14,467 bases of DNA from Gloeopeniophorella convolvens (lineage: Eukaryota > Basidiomycota > Agaricomycetes > Russulales). The notes under the pieces were generated by a model. The model saw only the letters and a list, made by a program, of their open reading frames with translations, made no database searches and had not been told where the DNA came from. Below are positions 1-8,294 of the stretch, one piece after another. Location: assembly GCA_022496205.1 (NCBI GenBank), contig WTXD01000259.1, forward strand, positions 1 to 14,467, given 5' to 3'. Positions within the stretch are counted from its first letter, which is position 1; each line of letters starts with the position of its first letter. The position numbers and the translations under genes are program-made.

Positions 1-1689
1 GTCCCCGAACGGGTTGCGCACCGACGGCGGGCGCCGCGGCGCGAGGCCCCCTTTCTCCGGGTCCGCGAACGGGTTCGCCGGCGCGGACGGCGTCGGCGGG
101 CTGATGCTGCTCATCGGCGGCGCCTGGATCGGCAGGTTCGGCGACGACGGCGAGTTGACGGTAATTTTGAGGCGGCGCGTGGGCGCGCGCCGGCGGCGGC
201 GGCGCAGGAGGAAGAGCGCCAGGAGCGCGAGCACGAGCAGCGCGAGCACGCCGGCCAGCACGCCGCCGACGATCGCGCCCGTGTTGACCCGCTTCGACGC
301 GGCCGCCTGCTGGCTGTGGTTGCTGCGTGATCGCAACGTTAATAACAGCGCGCGCGCGGGGACGGATGCGGGGCGGCGCAGGGCGCGACTTACGCGGCCT
401 TCTCCTGGTTCGCCTGCGGGACGGCGCTGCCCTGATTGCCCTGCGTCGCGTTGGCGGTGCCTGGAGAGGCGACAAAGACCTGCACGCGGTCGATGTCCAT
501 GAACTTGCCCGTGTTCTGCTGGCCCGCCTGCTCGGGGTTCGCCGTCAGGGTCACGTTGTGCGGGCCCGGCTGGAAGCCGTTTGCGAAATACTGCAAAGAG
601 ATCAATCACGCGTTGGGATCAGAATCGCCGCGATGCTGACCAGGAGTGTCTGAAAGCGGTGTGTGAGGTCAGTGCGGATATGGGGAATGGCGCGTGGTAC
701 GTACGCCGATGTGCAGGGTGCTGGCGAGGCCATTCGAGCCGCCCAGGAACGGATGTGTCTGCCCATCGACGGTGATGGTATAGTTCGCGTGGTCGGGCGA
801 GACGGTCCCATAGATGGCAACCGCATCACCGTTGAACGAGAATTGTGCCTGTGCGCCGCCGGTCTGAGTGTAGCTGGAAGAGATGACCATCAGCACCGTA
901 GTGACGGGGCGGGGGCGCGATACGAACTGCAGCGTGTTGTCGAAGCATCCCTGGAGATCGTTGAGGTTCCAATCTGCGGATGAGGGCAGATAGGTGATGG
1001 CACCACCGTTGTCATCTGTCGACGAGTCCGACACCGTCGAGCTGCCACCAAAGATCAGCATTCAGCGCGCCATGCCCGTCGGAGAGGCAGAGTAACGCAC
1101 CCAGGACTGCCACCTGGGTCTCAAAAACGATCGAGTCAAGTCGATCGGAGCGCCATCACCGGTGTTGGTGAGCACGGCAGTGTGGGGGGCGTTAGTCAGG
1201 CCGGACTTTCCACCGAGCAGTTGCTGGAAGGAGGCAGATCCGGCCTGCGCACTTCCATCGACAGATTGGCCGTCAATGGAGATGCTGTAGGATCCGTAGT
1301 TGGGCCTCTTTGAACCAAAGAGCCAAATGCCGGTTCCTGCAACATCTGTGAGAAGGGAAAAACAGAGACATGGGCGCAGATACGTACCGTTGAACTGGAT
1401 GGTCGCGGAGGCACCCTGGGAAGAAGAGGTGTGCCACGATTGCTGCGAGTATGACTGGCATGGCGAACATATCAATAGGCGCGGGGTGCGGATGTCAGGA
1501 TGCTCGCGACGCACCTGTGTGTTGGGTCGCCGTTCGGCGAGTCCGCCCACGCGCCCACAGGGCTATAAGAGATCAAAGGAGAGCTGTCTTCAGCTGTGCG
1601 GGGCCGTCCGTCAGAAGCACCCGGGTGACAGCGCCTGTGCGCAGCAACGGAGGCAAGGGACACGTACCGGTGACATTGAAAGAGGCCAT
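1..1689 (-). CDS. Basidiomycete single-pass membrane protein with tandem ectodomain repeats and NPFxD tail (C-terminus cut by window edge)
   Basis: Probable cell-surface protein of an Agaricomycete family with no assigned function. Predicted exons on the minus strand: 1689-1668, 1593-1515, 1454-1388, 1336-1101, 1041 (or 1015)-928, 873-705, microexon 649-641, 590-394, 322-1. The start ATG at 1689 gives MASFNVTAEDSSPLISYSP, a usual opening for this family, without a classical signal peptide. Two related extracellular units follow: one with ASATIQFNGTGIWLFGSKRP and one with GAQAQFSFNGDAVAIYG, each ending in an LPH/GPH-type motif and an IDLDSIVF or MDIDRVQVF strand. A hydrophobic helix lies at 279-205, followed by six Arg (stop-transfer), then a Pro/Ser-rich tail with NPFAD and NPFGD. 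By architecture it resembles a surface sensor or adhesin; ligand unknown. The reading frame is broken near 1138-1141, and perhaps near 1509-1522. The true C-terminus is outside the window. Confidence 0.75.
641..649 (-). other. Predicted 9-nt microexon of the membrane-protein gene
   Basis: The bases ACACTCCTG (minus strand) encode Thr-Leu-Leu. They lie between a good acceptor (CTTTCAG at 656-650) and a weaker donor (GTCAGC at 640-635). Splicing in this exon divides an otherwise 114-nt intron into two of 55 and 50 nt, the usual size here, each with its own CTGAC/CTGAT-like branch site. It creates TLLYFANGF, which aligns with QQLLGGKSGL of the first repeat, so both frame and protein similarity support it. 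Without it the frame also stays open, so the evidence is the repeat alignment and intron size. Confidence 0.6.
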
Positions 1690-3496
1690 CAAGGCTGCGG
1701 TAGAACGAAGAAATAGATAGAATATAACGAAGATGAAAGGAGACTAGGAGACCTGGCCTGCAGGGCCTAGGAGGGTCGTGAAGGTCGTGAAGGATGAACG
1801 CGTCGAGGGCCAAAAAGATGGCAAGGGGACCTGAGGCCACCATATATCGCGGTTGCTCCGTGATGCAAATTCCACGTGGTCGAGGGCGCTACGCAGCGCC
1901 TCTGCCCCGATCTGAGGCGGTGTACGCGCGGTTATGGCCCCTCGGCGTTTCAGAGTAACCGTCAATGAACTGGGCCATTGTCGCTGATGTGCGCACTGCG
2001 AGAGGGCAGAGCCCAACGTATCTTTATGAGTGAGCGCTAGTGAGCGATGCTAGACAGAGATGTTCTCGCTTTGCTCCCCGTCGGCGAATTTGGAAGCCGT
2101 TTGCCGGCACCCCTTTTTCTAGACATTCTTTCACACGGGTCGCCACTCATGCACATGCACTGAGTGCATGTAACTTCATCGACATCCATCATTACATTAC
2201 AGCAGTTTTCATATTTCATGGCCCTGTCACCTGTAGACACACAGGCGACTCGGAGCGGAGAACTTAGATAAGTCGATGGTGTGATTTCCGGGAGTTACTT
2301 ATCATGAGGTTACTGCAGATTTTCTGGGTTAACCGATAAACTGTTCGGTGTGAGACGAACTTTATTTATTTATCTACAATCAATATTTCTACGGCAAAGG
2401 TCCCCGGAGTGAAAGCCGAAACCGGGATTCGACGTCCGCCCTATATGCTCGAAACAGAAAAGGGCCATGAAATTTGAAAACTGCTGTAAGTATGTAACGA
2501 ATCTTGACAGCTTGTAACATACTGCGCGTGTGCCTCGCGATTTCTTGTCCCTGAGGAATCTACGACCAAAGATCCGTCATCGCGGCAGCATCCCAGATTC
2601 GTCACGAGTAGTACATCGCGGGCCATGAGCATCTTCCGTGTCCCCCACTGTTCGAGTCCCACCACTGGCCCGGCCTCGTATCCAAAGTGGGGCGGCTGTT
2701 CCGCCAGGAGTTCAGGAGCTCGTCGCACTCATTCATTCGAGGACGGATGTCATGTCGACGTGTCGTTGGCTACAATGCGCCTTGTTTGCTCTGTCGTGTC
2801 ATCTCCCCGCCCATGGTGGAGATCGTCTATCCGTGGCTGCCTTCATCGATACACAACCTTCTATAGGCCTGAGGTACCCGAAGCAGTAATCAAGTCCTGG
2901 ACCGCCAGATGCAGATATCTATCAGGTACGGCGCGGCCGCGCTGACTAGCTTGTGGCGTGATCCCTCGGAACGATGATCCTGCTGGCGGGTGTGGGTTGG
3001 CGCCGCCCTGCTAATCATACTGTCCGTAGATGCGCATGGGGGTGTTGGCATGGTGCTGACGGAATGATGTGATCCCTCATATTCCCCCGTGGCGATGGCT
3101 TTCATGCGTTGTCACATCAATCTATAATTGTGAACATGAGCCTCATGAGCATGCCCTAGCAATCGGTTGTGTCGGAAGCTGGGACTGGGACGCGGCTTGC
3201 GCTCGACCGCAGATACGAGCGCGCATACAAGTGCGCAAGAGCAGATGGCAATGTCCGGCACACTCGTATTATCAGCACAACAACCCCGCAGCACAGATAT
3301 CCACCACACACTGAAATAGCATGAACAATTGGCTCGGACCGTCATGCTGTTTCACAGGAGGCAGCTCAGCTGTGCGAGGTCAAAAACCGCACCAGCCGTT
3401 CCCACCGGTTACACCACGCACAGCGACCTACAACAACAGTTTCTCTCTCTCCGCACTTCCGGCATTCGTACATCCACGGGGTCCTCGCGCGCGCGC
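1690..3496. other. Intergenic region, no gene recognised
   Basis: About 1.8 kb between the divergently placed start of the membrane-protein gene and the 3' end of the HicA-like gene. Open frames are short, lack family-like sequence and cannot be joined by plausible introns. The stretch just above 1689 is pyrimidine-rich on the minus strand with a TATATT element near 1720-1725, and may be the promoter and leader of the membrane-protein gene. The 3350-3496 part is presumably 3' UTR of the HicA-like gene. A perfect short palindrome is at 2155-2169. Confidence 0.5.
2155..2169. repeat. Short perfect inverted repeat
   Basis: ATGCACT-G-AGTGCAT, two 7-bp arms around a single base, in intergenic DNA. 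It could be a dimeric transcription-factor site, but there is no gene assignment and chance is possible. Confidence 0.3.
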
Positions 3497-6400
3497 TCAG
3501 GGCGGCACGCTGGCGTACTGCAAGAGCGTCTCCTCCGACCAGCCGTAGTAGCTCTTCAGCTTCTTGCCCCACTTCTGCAGCGTGATCGGGTCGATCGTGT
3601 TCTCCGGGTGCGCTGCGTGCGGCGCGGTCAGCGACCCCCCGGGCGCGCGTCAAAGGCACTGGCACTCACGCTTGTGGAACGAGATGGAGCGCATATCCGG
3701 GTCCGGCGGCTGGAAGCGCACGCTCGACCCCGCAGCGCTCGAGTCGACCTCGAAGCCCATCTCAATCATCACCTACACGCACACGCACACGCACATCAGC
3801 TCCTGCCACCCACCCCCCACACGACGCACGCACCTTGACAAAGTGGTCCCACTTCATCGGCGGGCCGCCCTTCTTCGCACCCTTGTCCGCGCCCAGGATC
3901 TGCGCGAGGAACCCCGCGCTCTTCCGATTCACGCTCTTGAACCACGCGCCGAGGTTCCGCCTTTCGCGCTGCTCCTCCGCCGCCGCGCGCGGCGCTTCTG
4001 CGACCTTGCGCGCGAAGCGCGAGAAGAACCCGCCGCCGCCGCCCGCCTTGCCCTCCGCCGCAGCGGCACCGGGCTCCGCGCGCGTCTTGACCTTGACGCG
4101 CTGCTCGGCGAGGCGCTCGGCCTGCAGGTACGCGTGTGCGGACTGCGCCGCCGTCTGCGTGGGGTGCAGCGTGTCGAAGGGCAGCGGCGGCGGTACCGGG
4201 AGCGTGCCCGTGCTCGCGGAGGCCGCGCGCTGCGGCTTGTGCGCGCGCTTTTTCTTTGCGGGCGCTGAGGCTGGCTGTGGCGGCGACGACGGCGCGGTCG
4301 GCTCTTCCGCCGGGGCGGGCGGGGACGCGGGCTCGAGAACCGGCGAGGACGGCGGCGGCGTGGCGGGCTCGGCGTCGCCACCCGCGGCCGACGCGGGCTT
4401 TTTCTTCTTTTTCGGCTTTTTCTTTTTCTTCTTCTTCGCGGCGGTCGAGGGCGCGTCTTCGTCCTCGACTTCCTCGACGGTCACCGTGCGGGCCTTGTTC
4501 GCTGCCGGGCACCCGGGGTCACGCATATCAGTAGGCCGTGTCGGGGGCGGGCGAGAGTGGGACGTACCGTCGGGCGGGAAGAAGCCGGGCGCGGCGGCAG
4601 TGGCGCCTTTGGGTGCCCCCGGCCTGTTCGTTTTGAGCCGTGGGTTCGAGGAGAAGAGGCGACCTATGCGGGGTCGGCGTGTCGGTGTCCGTCCTCAGAG
4701 CCAGGAGTGCGAGCGCCAGTGCGCACCTCTGAGCGCGCCGAGCGCCTTGAGGAACTGGTTGTCGTTCGAGCGCTGCGCGAACGCCTTCTTCCCCTCGAAG
4801 ATCTCCGGGTGCGCGCTCGCGATGTCCATCGCCTCGCGCAGCAGGTTGCGCATCTCCGCCTCCTCCTCCGAGTCGTACTCGCTCGACTCCTCGTCCGCGT
4901 CCGAGTCGCCCGGCTCCTCGTCGCCGCTCTCCTCGTGCGCCGGCCGCCACATCGCCGCGACCGAGTCGCCCGAGGAGATGTCCGACGCGCTCTCGAGCGA
5001 CGGCATCGACGCCGGGTCCGAGTCGTTCCCGTCCGTGATCTGCAGCGTCTTCTTGGGCTCGGCTTTGCGGCCGCCCTTGCTCGCTTGGACGCCTTGCCGC
5101 GCGGCGCGGGCGGCGCCTTGGTGCACCAGCGCGGTGCACGCCGGAACTCATCCCGATCCCCATAGGGTGTCCAGATCCGCGCCGGCGACCGCCTTGTACG
5201 TCTGTGCCGTGCCGTGCGTCAGCGCATCGCCCGAGAGCGCGAGCGGGGTCCGTACATCGTTTATGCGGGCCCACATCGAGTCGACGACCTCGCGCTGCTT
5301 CGTGTTTTGGAGAAGGAAGGTCGTGCCCAGGACTGCGCCGAGCCGCCCCGATGCATCCTCGGAGTACGCCTGCGCCTCGATCCAGCGGGTAAACTCCTCC
5401 GGCATCTCGCGCGGCTCTTTGCGCCACTGCTGGCCCGCAGGGCCCAGCAGCGGCGCCTCGAGCGTCTCCTGCAGCTGCAGTGCCACCTGCAGGGCGCAGA
5501 CGACGGCAAGATATGAGCGAGATTGGCGTCACAGGCCGCGCGGGCACTTACGGCAAGGTCCCCGAGGGCGTCGAACAGCGCCTGGGGGAACCGCCGCTTC
5601 TCGCGCGGCGCCTCTTGTATCGCGTCCTCGAGGATGCGCGTGAGGATGTACTTGGGGTAGCGCGAATCCGGGAGACAGAGCTCGATGACGATCGAGTCGA
5701 CGTACGACCTGTACGCCTCGCGCAGCGCGGTCCAGTCGAACATGTACTCGGGGTGCGCCGGGTCCGCCTCGTCGTGCCGCTTGAAGTACACCTTGAAGTG
5801 CTCTGCGAGGGACGTGCGCATGAGGGCGCGGGCGTGCGGGTGCGGATGCGCGCGGCGCACCAGCTGTTGCTGCGAGCAGCGAGAAGCGCGCTTGGAGCGC
5901 ATCGATGAGCGCGGCAAGCATGTCGCAGACGACGAGGTACTCCTGCCGCAGCTGCGGCTTCTGCGCGAGCTGCGCGCGAACGGGGCCGTTCACAATGCCC
6001 TCTTCCTCCAGCAGCTCAAGGCGGTCGCGCACGAGCTTCCAGGCGGCCGCAAGCATGTACGAGTTGTGTATCCTACCCGTTAGATTTCGGAAGAGATTAA
6101 CGTCATGTTGTGCGAGCGCGGCGGTAGGGCCCCTACCGGGTCCCGAGGACGTTGATCACGGTGTTCCTGTCATTGAGCGGGTTCGGCTGCGCAGCGCCAG
6201 ACGACTGCGAGACGCTCGACAGCACCTCCGTCGACAGCTCGTGGTAGAAGAGATCGGGGTCCTTGAGCCATTTGATGTCGTCGACGTGCGCTGCGCAGAA
6301 AAAGAGACGCGTCCATCTCTGCACAATGCGGAATTAGAGAGACGCGGAACGCACCGCTGTACTCTGCGTCCGCAGCGCTGACAAGGCGGGCGATGTTGAA

Positions 6401-6745
6401 GGGCGCGGCGAGGGCGTCCTTCGTGAACTGCGCGATGAGGTCCTCTTTTCAGCCAGACGACTGGGTACGCGCGCGGGGCGTGGGGCGCGCGGGGGCGCAC
6501 CTCCGAGCAGGTCGAGCTTCTCGCGGCCGACGGGCCGCCTGAGGGACATGAGCTCGCCGGTACCCATGGCGCCCTGCTTGCCGTTGCGCAGGACGAGGCG
6601 CGGGCGGTGGAGGGGAGGAGGCCATTGGCGTCGAGGCGGTTGGGGTGCTTGACCTGGACGTCGCGGCGGCCGAGGGGGACTAGGTCGTTTGATTTGGCTG
6701 CTGGCGGAGACTGGGCAGCCGCAGGGGCTGGTTTCTCGGGGCCAT
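3497..6745 (-). CDS. Conserved basidiomycete protein of unknown function with C-terminal HicA/YcfA-like domain; interrupted by in-frame TGA
   Basis: Predicted exons: 6745-6501, 6444-6355, 6290-6137, 6072-5861, 5802-5552, 5486-4727, 4663-4568, 4501-3834, 3772-3670, 3613-3497. All nine introns are 56-66 nt with matching phases, so the product would be roughly 900 residues. The first half is mostly helical (LRRPVGREKLDLLGEDLIAQ, then FKVYFKRHDEADPAHPEYMF) with no known domain recognised. An acidic segment (EESGDEEPGDSDADEESSEY, exon 5486-4727) and a Lys-rich stretch (KKKKKKKPKKKKK, exon 4501-3834, possible nuclear localisation) follow. The last about 80 residues, from MKWDHFVKVMIEMGFEVD through GSSVRF and FHKPHPENTI to KLKSYYGWSEE, resemble the HicA/YcfA double-stranded-RNA-binding-like fold, with Ser where HicA has its active-site His. 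Anomalies: in-frame TGA at 5150-5148, and one-base frame breaks at 6738-6741 (right after the chosen ATG) and 6612-6615. Function unknown; a role as an RNA-binding protein is inference. Confidence 0.75.
3775..3794. repeat. Short ACACGC tandem repeat in an intron
   Basis: Three tandem copies of ACACGC plus a partial copy within the 3773-3833 intron of the HicA-like gene, directly upstream (minus strand) of its acceptor. It contributes a GT-rich stretch to the intron on the coding strand. Probably an ordinary microsatellite. Confidence 0.6.
5121..5139 (-). promoter_or_regulatory. Predicted hairpin 8 nt downstream of an in-frame TGA
   Basis: On the minus strand GTGCACC-GCGCT-GGTGCAC forms a perfect 7-bp GC-rich stem with a 5-nt loop (8 bp if the inner G-T pair is counted). 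It starts 8 nt after the in-frame TGA at 5150-5148 of the HicA-like gene. The placement matches known stop-codon readthrough stimulators. It may equally be a chance palindrome in GC-rich coding sequence beside a sequencing error. Confidence 0.35.
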
Positions 6746-6847
6746 GACCAGACACACTCAGCTGCGACTCTTGTGTCGCTCTGCTTGAATATCGACGAGC
6801 AGACGAGGGTCCGGGGCTCGCGGCCCGCGCGCTTAGCTACCAATCCT

Positions 6848-6879
6848 GCACAGCTTCACACAGGCACAGCTTCACACAG
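6848..6879. repeat. Perfect 16-bp tandem duplication upstream of the HicA-like gene
   Basis: GCACAGCTTCACACAG occurs twice without a gap or mismatch (6848-6863 and 6864-6879). It lies about 100 bp upstream of the predicted ATG (6745) and downstream of the TATA-like element, so it is probably in the 5' leader or core promoter. Confidence 0.8.
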
Positions 6880-6908
6880 CTTTTCTTTTGCCGACTTTCC
6901 CCGCGCCA

Positions 6909-6927
6909 CACGTGCCATATATATATT
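6909..6927 (-). promoter_or_regulatory. TATA-like element and E-box upstream of the HicA-like gene
   Basis: An alternating AT stretch at 6917-6926 reads as a TATA box on the minus strand, about 170 bp upstream of the predicted ATG. It is followed on that strand by a CACGTG E-box at 6914-6909. This is a sequence match only; no transcription start is known. Confidence 0.4.
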
Positions 6928-7031
6928 ACGTAGCGACACTACACACCGTCAGCGTTGCCATCATGCCGGGGACATCAGATCCCTCACTGCACGCACGCCA
7001 CGCGCTGAGCACTGCTGAGCATCGCACCTGA

Positions 7032-7802
7032 TCACTGCCGAGAGCTCTGCTCTATTGCCTTATCGACGAGCCACTCATCAGGGCGCTTGGGCACCGGCCT
7101 GAGAACGCTCCCTGACGCCCCAGAACACCAGTAATCGTACGACGTGAACCCCGCGCGCTCCTCAGGCTTCTCGTACGACATGCGAACGATACCCGGCGCC
7201 TCCGCCCCAAGCGCGAACACGATCCGGACAAGCGGGACCCCTTTAACGTCCCTGTCTGTCTCGTCAAATACGCCGCACTCGAACGGATCCACGCGCTCGA
7301 ACAGCGCGGCGTCAGGCTCGCCGGTGTAACCGAGAGATGTTGCGCGCACGATGACGCACCCGAGCTGCTCAGCCTGAAGGTAGCTGGCCCCGAACAGAAA
7401 TGGGATGACGAGGTCACAACCAGAACCCACGCCGAGCACGCCTGCGTATCGCTCCATGCACACGAGGAGGGCCCTGCGCGTCACCGCGCCCCGCCCGGGG
7501 ACCCTGACGACGTGGCTAAAATGCATACTTGCGTCCCCGAATGCTTCTGCGTGCGTCACGGTCGCGCCGTCACCGGTGCACCAGACAGAGAGCAGGTCGC
7601 CCGATATGTCTTCCACGAACAGCTGCGAAAGCAATTGCTGCACTGAAAAGATGAGAGAGGCACCCGGGAGCGTCTCGCCGGCGAGCACTAGGTCGCGGGC
7701 CGCCCGGCGGACACCGTTCCGACGTGGACATAGTTCCCTAAATCCGGGATGCCTACAGGGCATAAATGAAGTGGAAATGAGCACAATGAACGCCTGCCTC
7801 AT
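7032..7802 (-). CDS. Agaricomycete hypothetical protein, C-terminal part of a larger family (5' end uncertain)
   Basis: An open frame ending at 7032 contains QQLLSQLFVEDISGDLLSVW, CDLVIPFLFGASYL, VPLVRIVFALGAEAP and FTSYDYWCSGASGSVLRPV. To my knowledge these motifs mark the C-terminal third of a large multi-copy Agaricomycete family of unknown function whose members are often several hundred residues longer. The first in-frame ATG is at 7802. The sequence between it and QQLLSQLF is not convincing, and CAG/TAG acceptors are present at about 7640 and 7755, so one or more 5' exons probably lie upstream; an open stretch at 7955-7870 (start MTVNPEERDRVL) could be one. No catalytic motif, signal peptide or membrane segment is evident. 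It may be a short member or a 5'-truncated copy. Confidence 0.55.
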   Translation of the reverse strand: MRQAFIVLISTSFMPCRHPGFRELCPRRNGVRRAARDLVLAGETLPGASLIFSVQQLLSQLFVEDISGDLLSVWCTGDGATVTHAEAFGDASMHFSHVVRVPGRGAVTRRALLVCMERYAGVLGVGSGCDLVIPFLFGASYLQAEQLGCVIVRATSLGYTGEPDAALFERVDPFECGVFDETDRDVKGVPLVRIVFALGAEAPGIVRMSYEKPEERAGFTSYDYWCSGASGSVLRPVPKRPDEWLVDKAIEQSSRQ

Positions 7803-8294
7803 GTTGACGGCTCGATAGCCTCGACTGACCGGAACCTTTCGTAAAGGCGCCCGCTGCACTATCCAAGACCGCCTGGCGTGAACCAGAGGAGAAGACGTAT
7901 ATCAGGAAGAATGAAATGACAAAGAACGCGGTCGCGTTCCTCAGGGTTGACTGTCATGATGTCGAAGTGCAAGTGCTCGTTGGTCTGCGGGCAAGGCTTA
8001 AAGCCGACTCGCTGTGGCGGCGGCGCTGATGTCATGCCGGGCCTGTGTCATGCATTCTGCACAGATCTTATCTTATCAGCGTGTCGCTCGAGCGCCCCGG
8101 TGCCGTACAGCTTCTCCTTCAATACGCAGTGTCACGAGTCATGTCCATCGACATCGCTTTCCCACTGTACGTCATGAAGTTCACACTACTTACCGGGCGT
8201 AAGATGACTTTACGCGCAGCCTTCGATTGTCTCTCTCTGCCCGCTGACTGACTGGCCTTTGTCTGCTGCCAATACCTCTACTGGTCATAATTCG
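7803..8294. other. Divergent intergenic region between the hypothetical protein and the aminotransferase-like gene
   Basis: About 490 bp separating two divergent genes. It may hold a 5' exon of the minus-strand gene and the promoter of the plus-strand gene. The plus strand is pyrimidine-rich before the ATG at 8295. No repeat, RNA gene or clear TATA box was seen. Confidence 0.4.

Noticed and set aside
2648..2675. tRNA T-arm-like sequence (GTTCGAGTCCCAC)
   Set aside because: The bases 5' of the loop cannot pair with CCCAC, and no acceptor, D or anticodon stem fits at the right distance.
2441..2728. 95-residue minus-strand frame in the intergenic region
   Set aside because: No recognisable domain, no splice partners and no coding-like neighbours.
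3497..3840. HicA-like domain as part of a toxin-antitoxin pair
   Set aside because: It is the C-terminus of a large multi-exon protein, lacks the usual catalytic His and has no HicB-like neighbour.
4528..5547. 339-residue minus-strand frame, Arg/Gly/Ala-rich
   Set aside because: Shifted frame over exons 5486-4727 and 4663-4568, whose proper frame gives conserved sequence.
3835..5643. 602-residue open frame on the plus strand
   Set aside because: Antisense to the exons of the HicA-like gene; long only because GC-rich DNA has few stops. Composition is low-complexity and it crosses spliced introns.
8259..8294. Upstream in-frame extension of the aminotransferase-like gene
   Set aside because: It would start at a non-ATG codon; the ATG at 8295 leads directly into the conserved N-terminus.
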